From contig NZ_PQSQ01000055.1 in assembly GCF_002920575.1 (NCBI RefSeq), positions 1-52,324 on the forward strand: 52,324 bases of DNA. Direction: 5' to 3'. Positions within the stretch are counted from its first letter, which is position 1. Each line of letters opens with the position of its first letter. Source of the stretch: Streptomyces sp. Ru73. Lineage in GTDB: Bacteria; Actinomycetota; Actinomycetes; Streptomycetales; Streptomycetaceae. The notes below the pieces were generated by a model. That model worked only from the letters and a program-made list of their open reading frames with translations, searched no databases and was not told where the DNA came from. Made by a program: the position numbers and the translations under genes. Shown here in pieces: positions 25,409-33,044 of this stretch.

Positions 25409-26014
25409 TCACCGGCGGTGGACGCTCACGGCATAGCCGCCGCCCTCGTACGGCTCGGCGTCCCAGGTGGCGAAGCGGTCGACGAGGGTGAGGCCGGCCG
25501 CGGCGCAGTACTCGTCGTACTCCGGCAGCGTGATGCTGGGCGGCACCGGCAGGTGGGCTGCGTCCAGGCCGAAGCCCGCGACCATCAGGCCACCCGGTCG
25601 CAGGGCCGCGGCCAGGCGCTTTACCACCGTGGCCTCGGTGCCTTCCGCGAGCAGCGGGAAGATGTTGCCGGCAGCGACGACGAGGTCGAAGCCGGCCGCG
25701 ATGCCGAGCAGGTCCGGCGCGAACTCGGTCAGATCGGCCTGGTACCAGGGCAGGTCCGGCGCCTGTTCCCGCGCCACTGCCAGCATCGACGCGTCGCGGT
25801 CCACTCCGACACAGTCGTACCCGAGCTCCGCCAGCCGGATCATGACCCGCCCGGTACCGCACCCGGCGTCCAGCACCCGCGCTCCGGCAGGCACGAGAGC
25901 CGCACAGAACCGCGCCTCGCCGTGCACGTCCTTCCCACTGCGGGCCAGCGCCGTGAACCGCGCGGCGTACTCATTACCGGACGTCTCCCCGGTCAGCTCA
26001 TTCCAACGGCTCAT
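25409..26014 (-). CDS. class I SAM-dependent methyltransferase
   Basis: A 201-residue Rossmann methyltransferase. Motif I is VLDAGCGTGRVMIRLAE near residue 48, followed by the acidic VGVDRDASML and the motif IV-like FDLVVAAGNIFPLL. This matches the small UbiE/methyltransferase-25 type with no recognisable substrate domain. The ATG at 26014 is favoured by the family-typical N terminus (MSRWNELTGETSGNEYAARF); its ribosome site is weak. It converges with the ketosynthase and is divergent from the regulator at 26437. The substrate is unknown. Confidence 0.82.
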   Translation of the reverse strand: MSRWNELTGETSGNEYAARFTALARSGKDVHGEARFCAALVPAGARVLDAGCGTGRVMIRLAELGYDCVGVDRDASMLAVAREQAPDLPWYQADLTEFAPDLLGIAAGFDLVVAAGNIFPLLAEGTEATVVKRLAAALRPGGLMVAGFGLDAAHLPVPPSITLPEYDEYCAAAGLTLVDRFATWDAEPYEGGGYAVSVHRR

Positions 26015-26436
26015 GCGCCCCACAATAGGTCCGCTGTGTACCTCCACCCGGACCACCTCGCTGACGGCGGTGACCGGGTGCCCGTGATGACGGCCGACGC
26101 GTCGCGGCCGACGCTCGGTGCGTCGGGGGGCGCACGCCGTATTGCCCCGGGCTCACACAGTGCACATGGTGCGCTGTCGCTCACAATTCAGCGTCCGCTG
26201 GCATCTGCACCACCTCCCCCACCGCACACCCTCTTGATCCGACCCTGGGCGAGGACGTACACCGGGTCGACCTGACGGCGCTGCGCGACCGCGTCCGCGC
26301 GAACGTCTCGGGCTGAGGAGGAGGAGGAAGGGACCAATGGTCGCTCTGACCGAGGGAGAGAAGGCCGTGCGCGACGGCCGGGACGGCGACGCCGTGGCGG
26401 TGGTCCGCGGGGAGCCGGAGCGTTCCGGAGCCGCTG
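26015..26436. other. 422-base gap with promoter space and a possible gene remnant
   Basis: This gap lies between divergent genes. The only thing of note is a 28-codon coding-like tail described separately at 26233-26316. No further gene was found. Confidence 0.4.
26233..26316 (+). pseudogene. possible C-terminal gene remnant
   Basis: A 28-codon stretch ending in TGA reads LDPTLGEDVHRVD then LTALRDRVRANVSG, with mostly G or C in third positions. It has no start codon, and upstream in this frame the sequence looks non-coding. It may be the tail of a gene lost by deletion. The alternative is chance; similarity to a known protein was not recognised. Confidence 0.25.
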
Positions 26437-27249
26437 GTGCCCGGTAAGAGCATTCCGTCGGGCGGGCGCGACGGCCGTTCACTCAGCGTGCGCACGCTCG
26501 ACGTGCTGGGGGCCTTCAGCGCCGCCCGGCCGCGGCTCACCCTCTCGGAGATCTCCCGGGCGAGCGGCCTCTCGCTCACGACGACCCACCGCATCGTCGC
26601 CGACCTCGTCGAGTGGGGCGCGCTGGAGGAGGCCGGCGGGCATTACCAGGTCGGGCTCCGGCTCTGGGAGGCGGCGTGCGCGGCGCCTCGCGGGCTCGCG
26701 CTGCGGGAGACGGCGCTGCCGGCGATGGAGGACCTCTACGAGGCGACCCACGAGAACGTCCAACTGGCCGTGCGTGAGGGCCTTGAGGTCGTGTACGTGG
26801 AGCGCCTCACCGGCCATGGCGCGGTCCGCGTACTCACCAGGGTCGGCGGGCGCTTCGCCCTCCCGGCCACCGGCGTCGGGCTGGTGCTGCTGGCCCACGC
26901 GCCCGGGGAGGTTCAGGAGCGGGTGCTGGCCGAGCCGCTGCGGCAGTGGACGCCGTACACCGTCACCGACCCCGGGGAACTCCGCAAGATGCTCGCCGAG
27001 GTGCGGCGTACCGGCACGGCCGTCAGCGACCGCCAGGTGACCGACGACGCGTTCTCGGTCGCCTGCCCGGTACGCGGCGTGGGCGGTGAGGTGCTCGCGG
27101 CGCTCTCCGTCGTGGTCCGCTCCGACGGCCCCTTCACCCCGATGGCACTGACCCCAGCGGTACAGGCGGCGAGCCGCAGCATCTCCCGTGCCCTGGGCTG
27201 GGAACCGGCCCGGCCGTCGGATGGCCGCCGCCTGCTGGACGGGAGTTGA
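26437..27249 (+). CDS. IclR-family transcriptional regulator
   Basis: A 270-residue IclR regulator with an N-terminal winged helix-turn-helix (RTLDVLGAFSAARPRLTLSEISRASGLSLTTTHRIVADL, in pieces at about 18-55) and a C-terminal effector-binding GAF-like domain (ENVQLAVREGLEVVYVERL, LPATGVGLVLLAHA, CPVRGVGGEVLAALSV). The GTG at 26437 has GGAG seven bases upstream. It lies 221 bases upstream of the vanA-like gene in the same direction, so it likely regulates that demethylase operon. IclR members often sense aromatic or ketoacid effectors. Confidence 0.9.
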   Translation: MPGKSIPSGGRDGRSLSVRTLDVLGAFSAARPRLTLSEISRASGLSLTTTHRIVADLVEWGALEEAGGHYQVGLRLWEAACAAPRGLALRETALPAMEDLYEATHENVQLAVREGLEVVYVERLTGHGAVRVLTRVGGRFALPATGVGLVLLAHAPGEVQERVLAEPLRQWTPYTVTDPGELRKMLAEVRRTGTAVSDRQVTDDAFSVACPVRGVGGEVLAALSVVVRSDGPFTPMALTPAVQAASRSISRALGWEPARPSDGRRLLDGS

Positions 27250-27470
27250 GGTCCCATCAGGCGACCGGGGCCCCGTCAGGCGACCGGTGCCGAGATGTCT
27301 TCCGTACATCGGAAGTGCCATAGGCCACGAAGGGCTGCGCCCGTCACCGTGGGGTACGGCCCGGTCACCGCACCGGGCCCCGAGCCGCTTCCGCCCGGCC
27401 GGACCCCGCACCGCGACGCGACCAGGCCCCGCACCGCTGCCCGGCCGGGCGGCAGACAGAAGGAGCAACG

Positions 27471-28553
27471 ATGCCCAGTTGGCCCTTGAACCAGTGGTAC
27501 ATCGCCGCGTACAGCGAAGAGATCGGCGACGGCCTGCTCGGCCGCACGATCTGCGGCGAGCCGCTCGTCTTCTACCGGACCGGCGAGGGCGAGGCCGTCG
27601 CGCTGGCCGACCGCTGCGTGCACCGCCGGTACCCGCTGTCGCGCAGCCACCTCAAGGACGACCGGATCATCTGCGGCTACCACGGCTTCACGTACGACAA
27701 GACCGGCAGCTGCGTCGCCGCGCCGGGCCAGAAGCGCATCCCGCGCACGGCCCGCGTGCCCGCCTGGACGGTCCGCGAGCGGGACTCGCTGGTGTGGGTG
27801 TGGATCGGTGACCAGGAACTGGCCGACGAGGCACTGATCCCGCGGGCGCCGTGGCTGGACTCGCCGGACTACACGGTGGTCCGCGGCATGGAACCGCTCA
27901 AGGCACGCTACGGCTTGCTGGTCGACAACCTGCTGGACCTCTCCCACGAGACCTACCTCCACGGCGGCTACATCGGCACCCCGGAGGTCGCCGAGACGCC
28001 CATCACGACCGAGGTCGACGAGGAGGCCAACGTCGTCTACGTGAGCCGCCACATGGACGACGCCGCGTGCCCGCCGTTCTACTCCGAGTCCACGGGCATC
28101 AAGGGCCGGATCACCCGCTGGCAGGACATCGAGTACCACGCACCGTGCCTCTACCTGCTGCACAGCCGGATCGCGCCGGCCGGCGTCCTGCCGCCGGCCG
28201 AGGGCCCGGACGACCAGGCCTTCCATGTCGAGGTGACCTACGGGATCACCCCCTCGACCGAACACGAGACGCTGGACTTCTGGATGGTCGCGCGTGACTT
28301 CGCGCTCGACGACGAGCAGGTCTCCGAGTTCCTCGCGACCAGCAACCGCACGGTGGTCCTCCAGGACGTCGAAGCCCTCGACGTGCTCGAAGAGGTGGTC
28401 GAAGGCGAGAAGGAGAACTACCAGGAGCTGTCCATCAACATCGACACCGGCGGACTGGCCGCCCGCCGGATCCTCGCCAAGCTGGTCGCCCAGGGCGAGG
28501 CGAGGACGGCCGCGGCGACGACGGCCGCGTCGAGGGCGGTGACCGCACCGTGA
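27471..28553 (+). CDS. Rieske non-heme iron oxygenase, VanA-like demethylase alpha subunit
   Basis: A 360-residue oxygenase of the vanillate O-demethylase/aromatic demethylase type. The Rieske cluster is C49-V-H51 and C68-G-Y-H71. The mononuclear iron site is DNLLDLSHETYLH with H159 and H164, and the third ligand (Asp) is expected near residue 300. VanA enzymes demethylate methoxylated aromatics, releasing formaldehyde. A strong AGGAG site precedes the ATG. A GTGA overlap links it to the 86-residue gene downstream. The exact substrate cannot be told from sequence. Confidence 0.92.
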   Translation: MPSWPLNQWYIAAYSEEIGDGLLGRTICGEPLVFYRTGEGEAVALADRCVHRRYPLSRSHLKDDRIICGYHGFTYDKTGSCVAAPGQKRIPRTARVPAWTVRERDSLVWVWIGDQELADEALIPRAPWLDSPDYTVVRGMEPLKARYGLLVDNLLDLSHETYLHGGYIGTPEVAETPITTEVDEEANVVYVSRHMDDAACPPFYSESTGIKGRITRWQDIEYHAPCLYLLHSRIAPAGVLPPAEGPDDQAFHVEVTYGITPSTEHETLDFWMVARDFALDDEQVSEFLATSNRTVVLQDVEALDVLEEVVEGEKENYQELSINIDTGGLAARRILAKLVAQGEARTAAATTAASRAVTAP

Positions 28554-28810
28554 GCAGCCCGGACCCGACCGGCCCCGTACGCGCGGACCTGCCCGAGCCG
28601 ACCAGGATGCTCACGGGCCGGACCGTCTACCGGGTGGTGTGGAAGCTCGACACCGATGTGCTCGTGGGCTACTGCTGGTGCGGCGCCAGTCACGAGGACG
28701 TCGACCCCATCGCGCTGTGGGACTGGCTGCTGGCACACCCGGACACGCACGGCGACAGCGGGACCGACCCCGACGTACCTTCTTCCGACGCCGAGTTGGT
28801 GGACGCGTGA
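28550..28810 (+). CDS. 86-residue protein coupled between vanA- and vanB-like genes
   Basis: An 86-residue protein with a Cys-x-Cys pair (CWC, C42 and C44) in GYCWCGASHEDVDPIALWDWLLAHPD, plus a Pro/Asp-rich N terminus. It starts GTG overlapping the vanA stop by four bases, and its own end overlaps the vanB start by four bases (GTGA). Double coupling means one copy per oxygenase and reductase is probably required. I do not recognise the family. A metal-binding or cluster-maturation role, or a structural component of the demethylase, would fit; nothing proves it. Confidence 0.75.
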   Translation: MSSPDPTGPVRADLPEPTRMLTGRTVYRVVWKLDTDVLVGYCWCGASHEDVDPIALWDWLLAHPDTHGDSGTDPDVPSSDAELVDA

Positions 28811-29766
28811 ACACTGAGACCGATCTGGAGCTGGTCGTCGTGGCCACCGCGGACATCGCGGCGGACGTCCGGCTGCTGGAACTCCGCAGCGCCGACGGGG
28901 GCGAGCTGCCTGCCTGGTCCGCCGGGGCCCACATCGACCTGCTGCTCGACGACGGGCTGGTGCGGCAGTACTCGCTGTGCGGTGATCCGGCCGACCGCGG
29001 CCGCTGGCAGGTGGCGGTGCTGCGCGAGCCGGAAGGCCGCGGCGGGTCGGCGCACGTCCACGACAAGCTGTGCGCGGGCGACCCGGTCGGGGCACGCGGA
29101 CCGCGGAACCACTTCGCGCTGGAGCCGGCGGGGGCGTACGTCTTCGTGGCGGGCGGCATCGGCGTCACGCCGATCCTCCCGATGCTCGCCGCGGCCGACG
29201 CCGCCGGCGCCGACTGGCGGCTCCATTACGGTGGCCGCACCCGGGCCTCGATGGCCTTCGTGGACGATCTGGTGGCACGGTACGGCGACCGCGTCGTCGT
29301 CCGCCCGCAGGACGAGACCGGACTTCTCGACGTGACCGGGATCGTCGCCGGCCGCCCGGACGGCGCGCTGATCTACTGCTGCGGGCCCGGCCCACTCCTC
29401 GACGCCATGGCGACCGGGTGCGCGACGCTGCCGGCCGGCACGCTGCGGACCGAACGGTTCACGGCGCCCGAGGCCGACCCGGACGCCGTTTCCGAGGGTT
29501 TCGAGGTCGAGCTCGCCGATTCCGGGCAGGTCCTGCAGGTACCGGCCGGCAAGTCGATCCTCGACGTACTGGAGGACGCCGGCATCGAGATCCTCTCCTC
29601 CTGCCGGGAAGGAACCTGCGGCACCTGCGAGACCGGCGTCCTGTCGGGCACGGTCGACCACCGCGACACCTTGCTGACGCCCGACGAGCGAGCGGCCAAC
29701 GACGTGATGTTCGTCTGCGTCTCGCGCGCCGCGCCCGGCTGCCCGAGGCTCGTCCTCGAACGCTGA
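28807..29766 (+). CDS. VanB-like oxidoreductase (FMN, NAD, [2Fe-2S] reductase)
   Basis: A 319-residue phthalate-dioxygenase-reductase family protein that delivers electrons to the VanA partner. FMN-binding RQYSLCGDP is at 53-61, the NAD-binding GGIGVTP at 116-122, and the C-terminal plant-type ferredoxin has C266, C271, C274 and C304. The GTG start overlaps the stop of the small gene by four bases. It completes a two-component demethylase with the VanA-like subunit. No terminator is evident before the repeat cluster at 29847. Confidence 0.92.
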   Translation: MNTETDLELVVVATADIAADVRLLELRSADGGELPAWSAGAHIDLLLDDGLVRQYSLCGDPADRGRWQVAVLREPEGRGGSAHVHDKLCAGDPVGARGPRNHFALEPAGAYVFVAGGIGVTPILPMLAAADAAGADWRLHYGGRTRASMAFVDDLVARYGDRVVVRPQDETGLLDVTGIVAGRPDGALIYCCGPGPLLDAMATGCATLPAGTLRTERFTAPEADPDAVSEGFEVELADSGQVLQVPAGKSILDVLEDAGIEILSSCREGTCGTCETGVLSGTVDHRDTLLTPDERAANDVMFVCVSRAAPGCPRLVLER

Positions 29767-29846
29767 CAGAGGTCGGGGCGGCCGGGTCCGGCGGCTCTCC
29801 GCACGGCGCTCCGGCGCGAAGCGCGGGGGCGCCGAGCCCGGCACTG

Positions 29847-29916
29847 GGTACCGGCACTGCCACCGCCACCGGTCAGTGCCGGTGCCAGCACTGACCGGTA
29901 CCGGCACTGACCGGTG
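29847..29916. promoter_or_regulatory. palindromic repeat cluster upstream of the F420-type oxidoreductase
   Basis: CACCGGTCAGTGCCGG (29867-29882) and CCGGCACTGACCGGTG (29901-29916) are a perfect 16-bp inverted repeat separated by 18 bases, and GGTACCGGCACTG occurs at 29847-29859 and 29897-29909. Together they make a dense operator-like array between the vanB and LLM genes. It could bind a regulator or form a terminator hairpin for the vanB transcript; the multiple copies favour regulator binding. Confidence 0.55.
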
Positions 29917-29998
29917 GTGCATTGCGCCGTTCAGGTGCCGATCCGGACGTGGCGCCGCCCGCGGGAATAGCTGCCCGTCCCCCACCCTTGTCCGAACC

Positions 29999-30886
29999 AT
30001 GACCGTCACTGAAGACATCGGCACCATCGGCATCTGGACCGGAGCGTACGGGGCTCAGTACGCGGACGACGCACGACGCCGTGCGGAGATCGCGGACGCC
30101 GCGGCGGAGCTGGACGAACTGGGCTACGGAACGCTCTGGCTCGGGGGCAACCCGGGCGTGGCCAACGCCGTACCGGTCCTGGAGGCCACCCGGAACCTCC
30201 GTGTCGCCACCGGCATCCTCAGCATCTGGCAGCACGAACCGGCCGCCGTCGCCGCGCAGTTCGCGGAGGCCGACGCCGCCTACGACCACCGCTTCCTGCT
30301 GGGTCTGGGCGTCAGCCACGCGCAGCTCGCCGACGCGTACGCCCGGCCGTACTCCGCGATGAAGGACTTCCTGACGGCGCTGGACGAGGCACCGGTTCCC
30401 GTACCGGCCGGACGGCGAGTGCTGGCAGCACTCGGCCCCAAGATGCTCAAGCTCTCCCGCGACCGGACTGCAGGCGCGCACCCGTACCTGGTCACGGTCG
30501 AGTACACCGCACAGGCCCGGGAGGCGCTGGGCGAGGACGCGACGCTCGCCCCCGAGCACAAGGTCGTCCTCGACACCGACCTCGCCCGCGGCCGGCAGAC
30601 GGCCCGGAACTACCTCTCGTTCTACCTGCCGATGCCCAACTACACCAACAACTTCAAACGGCTCGGCTTCACCGAGGACGACTTCAAGGACGGCGGCAGC
30701 GACCGGCTCATCGACGCGTTGTTCGTCATCGGCGACGTGGACGCGGTCCGCCGGCGCACCGACGAGTTCTTCGAGGCCGGCGCTGACCACGTCGCGCTGC
30801 AGGTCGTCACCGCCGACCCGCTGGGCGACATCCCCCGCGCGGAGTGGCGGCGCCTGGCGGAGGCACTGCCCCTGACCTCCCGCTGA
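29999..30886 (+). CDS. LLM-class, probably F420-dependent oxidoreductase
   Basis: A 295-residue luciferase-like monooxygenase-family protein of the F420-dependent type (bacterial luciferase-like barrel). GTIGIWTGAYGAQYADDARRRAEIADAAAELDELGYGTLWLGGNPG is the N-terminal block in pieces, HEPAAVAAQFAEADAAYDHRFLLGLGVSHAQLADAYARPYSAM is the middle, and GGSDRLIDALFVIGD is near the C terminus. There is no ribosome site before the ATG, so it may be leaderless or depend on the upstream repeat region. The substrate is unknown; it may process a product of the demethylase operon. Confidence 0.85.
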   Translation: MTVTEDIGTIGIWTGAYGAQYADDARRRAEIADAAAELDELGYGTLWLGGNPGVANAVPVLEATRNLRVATGILSIWQHEPAAVAAQFAEADAAYDHRFLLGLGVSHAQLADAYARPYSAMKDFLTALDEAPVPVPAGRRVLAALGPKMLKLSRDRTAGAHPYLVTVEYTAQAREALGEDATLAPEHKVVLDTDLARGRQTARNYLSFYLPMPNYTNNFKRLGFTEDDFKDGGSDRLIDALFVIGDVDAVRRRTDEFFEAGADHVALQVVTADPLGDIPRAEWRRLAEALPLTSR

Positions 30887-30970
30887 ACCCCTCAGGCACC
30901 GGCCGGTCGGACGGCATCGGCTCACCGATTAGGTGTGACGGCCCGGGTCGCGTAGGCTGATGACTACCGA

Positions 30971-31044
30971 CGCGGGGTGGAGCAGCTCGGTAGCTCGCTG
31001 GGCTCATAACCCAGAGGTCGCAGGTTCAAATCCTGTCCCCGCTA
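30971..31044 (+). tRNA. tRNA-fMet (CAT), initiator
   Basis: A 74-base tRNA with the CAT anticodon. The acceptor stem has the C1 to T72 mismatch of initiator tRNAs while bases 2-7 pair with 66-71, and the anticodon stem ends in three G:C pairs (GGG opposite CCC), another initiator mark. The T-loop GGTTCAAATCC is standard. CCA is not encoded. A terminator follows at 31050. The gene runs in the same direction as its neighbours. Confidence 0.95.
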
Positions 31045-31049
31045 CTGCT

Positions 31050-31093
31050 CCCTGGGCCTGCCGGAAGATTCTCCGGCAGGCCCAGGGATTTTT
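31050..31093 (+). terminator. strong rho-independent terminator after the tRNA
   Basis: CCCTGGGCCTGCCGGA (31050-31065) and TCCGGCAGGCCCAGGG (31072-31087) form a perfect 16-bp stem around a six-base loop, followed by ATTTTT. This is a textbook terminator, only six bases after the tRNA. Confidence 0.93.
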
Positions 31094-31123
31094 GCGCTTG
31101 CCGGGCTTGGTGGGCTGCGCACT

Positions 31124-31285
31124 GTGCGGGAGCCGGGTGACCGCGAGGTCCGCGCGCTCGGCCAGCAGGGGGAGGTCACCTGGGCCGGCGACACCCCACG
31201 GCGCGCGGTGTCCCTCCCCTACGGCCGCGGCCCGGCGAAGACGGTCTCCCGGCACCGGACGATCGGCCGAGGCACCGCCGGGTGA
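31124..31285 (+). pseudogene. short coding-like frame after the tRNA, possible gene remnant
   Basis: A 53-codon frame from GTG at 31124 has G or C in nearly all third positions, like real genes here, and reads VSLPYGRGPAKTVSRHRTIGRG near its end. It has no convincing ribosome site and no recognised family. It may be the tail of a gene broken next to the tRNA. A tiny real gene is the alternative. No integrase or duplicated tRNA end was found in the window. Confidence 0.3.
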
Positions 31286-31436
31286 GCGACCGGGGCGGGA
31301 GTCGCAGTGGAGATGGCTTCAACGTGCGGGCTCCCTGGGCCTGTTGACGGCATCGGAGTGCGATGCTTAGAGTCGAGCGACTTTCGTCATGCGGATGAAT
31401 GATTCTGCTATGCGGATGCAGGTCGGGGGGGGTGTC

Positions 31437-32144
31437 ATGCAGGACGTTACGGCTCTGGATGCGATTGCCGCGGCCACGGAGCGGTTCGTCGCTACCGTCG
31501 GCGCGCTCAGTGATGCGGAGGTCGCCGGGGACACACTGGTTCCGCCGTGGTCGCGCGGGCATGTGGTCACCCATGTCGCGCGTGCCACTGACAGCCTCTG
31601 TCGGCTGCTTTCCTGGGCCCGTACCGGGATCGAGACGCCGCAGTACGCGAGCATGGCGGCCCGCGCCGCCGAGATCGAGGCGGGGGCGCGGCGGCCCGTC
31701 GCCGAGCTGGTCGCCGATGTCCGGGAGACCGCAGCCCGCTTCGAGGAGGCGGTGCGTACGCTGCCGCCGGCGGCCTGGCGCGCCGAGGTCCGGATGCGTA
31801 CCGGCGAGCTGCGGACGCCCGCGACCCTGCTCCCCACCCGGCTGCGGGAACTGGAGATCCACCACGCCGACCTGGACGCCGGCTACGGCTTCCGCGACAT
31901 ACCGGCCGACGCCGTCCGGTGGATCGTCGGAGACATCGTCGAGGCACTCGCCCGGCGGCCGGACACCCCGCCGTTGCGTCTGGAGGCGACCGACACCGGA
32001 CTCGTCCACGCCCTCGGGACCGGCGGCCCCACCGTCAGCGGGCGGCAGGCCGACCTCCTCGGCTGGCTCAGCGGCCGCTCCTCCGGTACGGGGCTCACCG
32101 TGAGGGGAGCGGACGAGGTCCCGGCGGCGCCCTTCTGGATCTGA
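31437..32144 (+). CDS. maleylpyruvate isomerase-family mycothiol-dependent-type enzyme
   Basis: A 235-residue protein of the DinB-like mycothiol-dependent maleylpyruvate isomerase family. The N-terminal four-helix bundle contains RGHVVTHVARATDSL (first metal His) and RLRELEIHHADLDAGYG, whose Glu and His complete the zinc site. The C-terminal domain (DAVRWIVGD and SGRQADLLGWLSGRSSG) is the usual sterol-carrier-like part. The ATG at 31437 follows a G-rich ribosome site; the frame is open 16 codons further. Maleylpyruvate isomerase acts after gentisate dioxygenase, and a gentisate-dioxygenase-like gene lies at 33822, but not in the same operon. Confidence 0.83.
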   Translation: MQDVTALDAIAAATERFVATVGALSDAEVAGDTLVPPWSRGHVVTHVARATDSLCRLLSWARTGIETPQYASMAARAAEIEAGARRPVAELVADVRETAARFEEAVRTLPPAAWRAEVRMRTGELRTPATLLPTRLRELEIHHADLDAGYGFRDIPADAVRWIVGDIVEALARRPDTPPLRLEATDTGLVHALGTGGPTVSGRQADLLGWLSGRSSGTGLTVRGADEVPAAPFWI

Positions 32145-32194
32145 GCGGTCCCGTATGCCAGCATCCCCGGCGGGGACACGGAGGGGGCAAGACT

Positions 32195-32914
32195 CTGGAG
32201 ACCACACTCAACTTCTGGCGTCAGCACCTCGGGGAGGTACCCGAGTCGGTCTGGCAGCGTACCGAGCTGCAGGTGCTGATCCTGGCGGACAACGGGCTCA
32301 CGGCGCTCTCCTCCAGGGTCGGGGAGCTGCGCAGCCTCCACACCTTGGACCTCGGACACAACAGGCTCACCTCGCTGCCCGATGCGCTGGGTGACCTCGC
32401 CGGACTCAGCGGCTGTCTCTACCTGCACGACAACCGCCTGTCCCGGCTTCCGGACACACTGGGGAACCTGACGCGGCTGCGGTACCTCAACGTCGGCGAG
32501 AACCCGCTCACCGCCCTGCCCGGGACGACAGGCCGGATGACGGGCCTGATCGAGCTTCGGGCTCAGCACGCTCGGCTGACCGGGCTGCCGGACAGCATCG
32601 GCCGCCTCCGCGCGTTGCGCGAGCTCTGGTTGCGGGGGAACGCGCTCACGAGCCTGCCGCCCTCGGTCGCCGACCTGCGTGAACTGCGGCACCTGGAGCT
32701 GCGCGAGAACGCACTCGCCGAGCTGCCGGATGCCCTGGCCGGCCTTCCACGGCTCCGGCAGCTCGACCTGCGCAGCAACCACATCGCTGAGCTGCCGGAG
32801 TGGGTCGTACGGATGCCCGCGCTGGAGAAGCTCGATCTGCGCTGGAACGACTGCGTGCCGCCGCAGCGTGTGCTGAACGAGCTGGAAGGGCGCGGGTGCG
32901 TTGTGCTGCTGTAG
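32195..32914 (+). CDS. leucine-rich repeat protein with probable CTG start
   Basis: A 239-residue protein made of nine leucine-rich repeats of about 23 residues (pattern LxxLxLxxNxLxxLPxxLGxL), starting near residue 27; the third has an extra residue. It has no signal peptide or helix anchor, so it is probably cytosolic and makes protein contacts. GGAGGGGG (32180-32187) lies seven bases before CTG at 32195, and no ATG, GTG or TTG occurs in frame between the previous gene and the first repeat, so CTG is the best start. It follows the isomerase gene by 50 bases. Confidence 0.75.
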   Translation: METTLNFWRQHLGEVPESVWQRTELQVLILADNGLTALSSRVGELRSLHTLDLGHNRLTSLPDALGDLAGLSGCLYLHDNRLSRLPDTLGNLTRLRYLNVGENPLTALPGTTGRMTGLIELRAQHARLTGLPDSIGRLRALRELWLRGNALTSLPPSVADLRELRHLELRENALAELPDALAGLPRLRQLDLRSNHIAELPEWVVRMPALEKLDLRWNDCVPPQRVLNELEGRGCVVLL

Positions 32915-32952
32915 GACCACCCGTCAGGGCTCGGTGGCACAGGAGCTGCCTG

Positions 32953-33010
32953 GCCGTCCGGAGCGGGAGGGCGGCAAGGGGGGAAGTCCTTGCCGGCCGC
33001 TCCGGACGGC
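32953..33010. terminator. two-part bidirectional hairpin
   Basis: GCCGTCCGGAGCGG (32953-32966) pairs perfectly with CCGCTCCGGACGGC (32997-33010), and inside, CGGCAAGG (32972-32979) pairs with CCTTGCCG (32988-32995). It lies between the convergent leucine-rich-repeat and DJ-1 genes and would end transcription from both sides. Confidence 0.8.
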
Positions 33011-33044
33011 TGCTGCTGCTGACTGACTGAGGCTCCCGGCTCGG

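Noticed and set aside
26336..26446. Short plus-strand frame MVALTEGEKAVRDG just upstream of the IclR gene
   Set aside because: Only about 30 codons, no ribosome site and no similarity recognised. It overlaps the IclR start.
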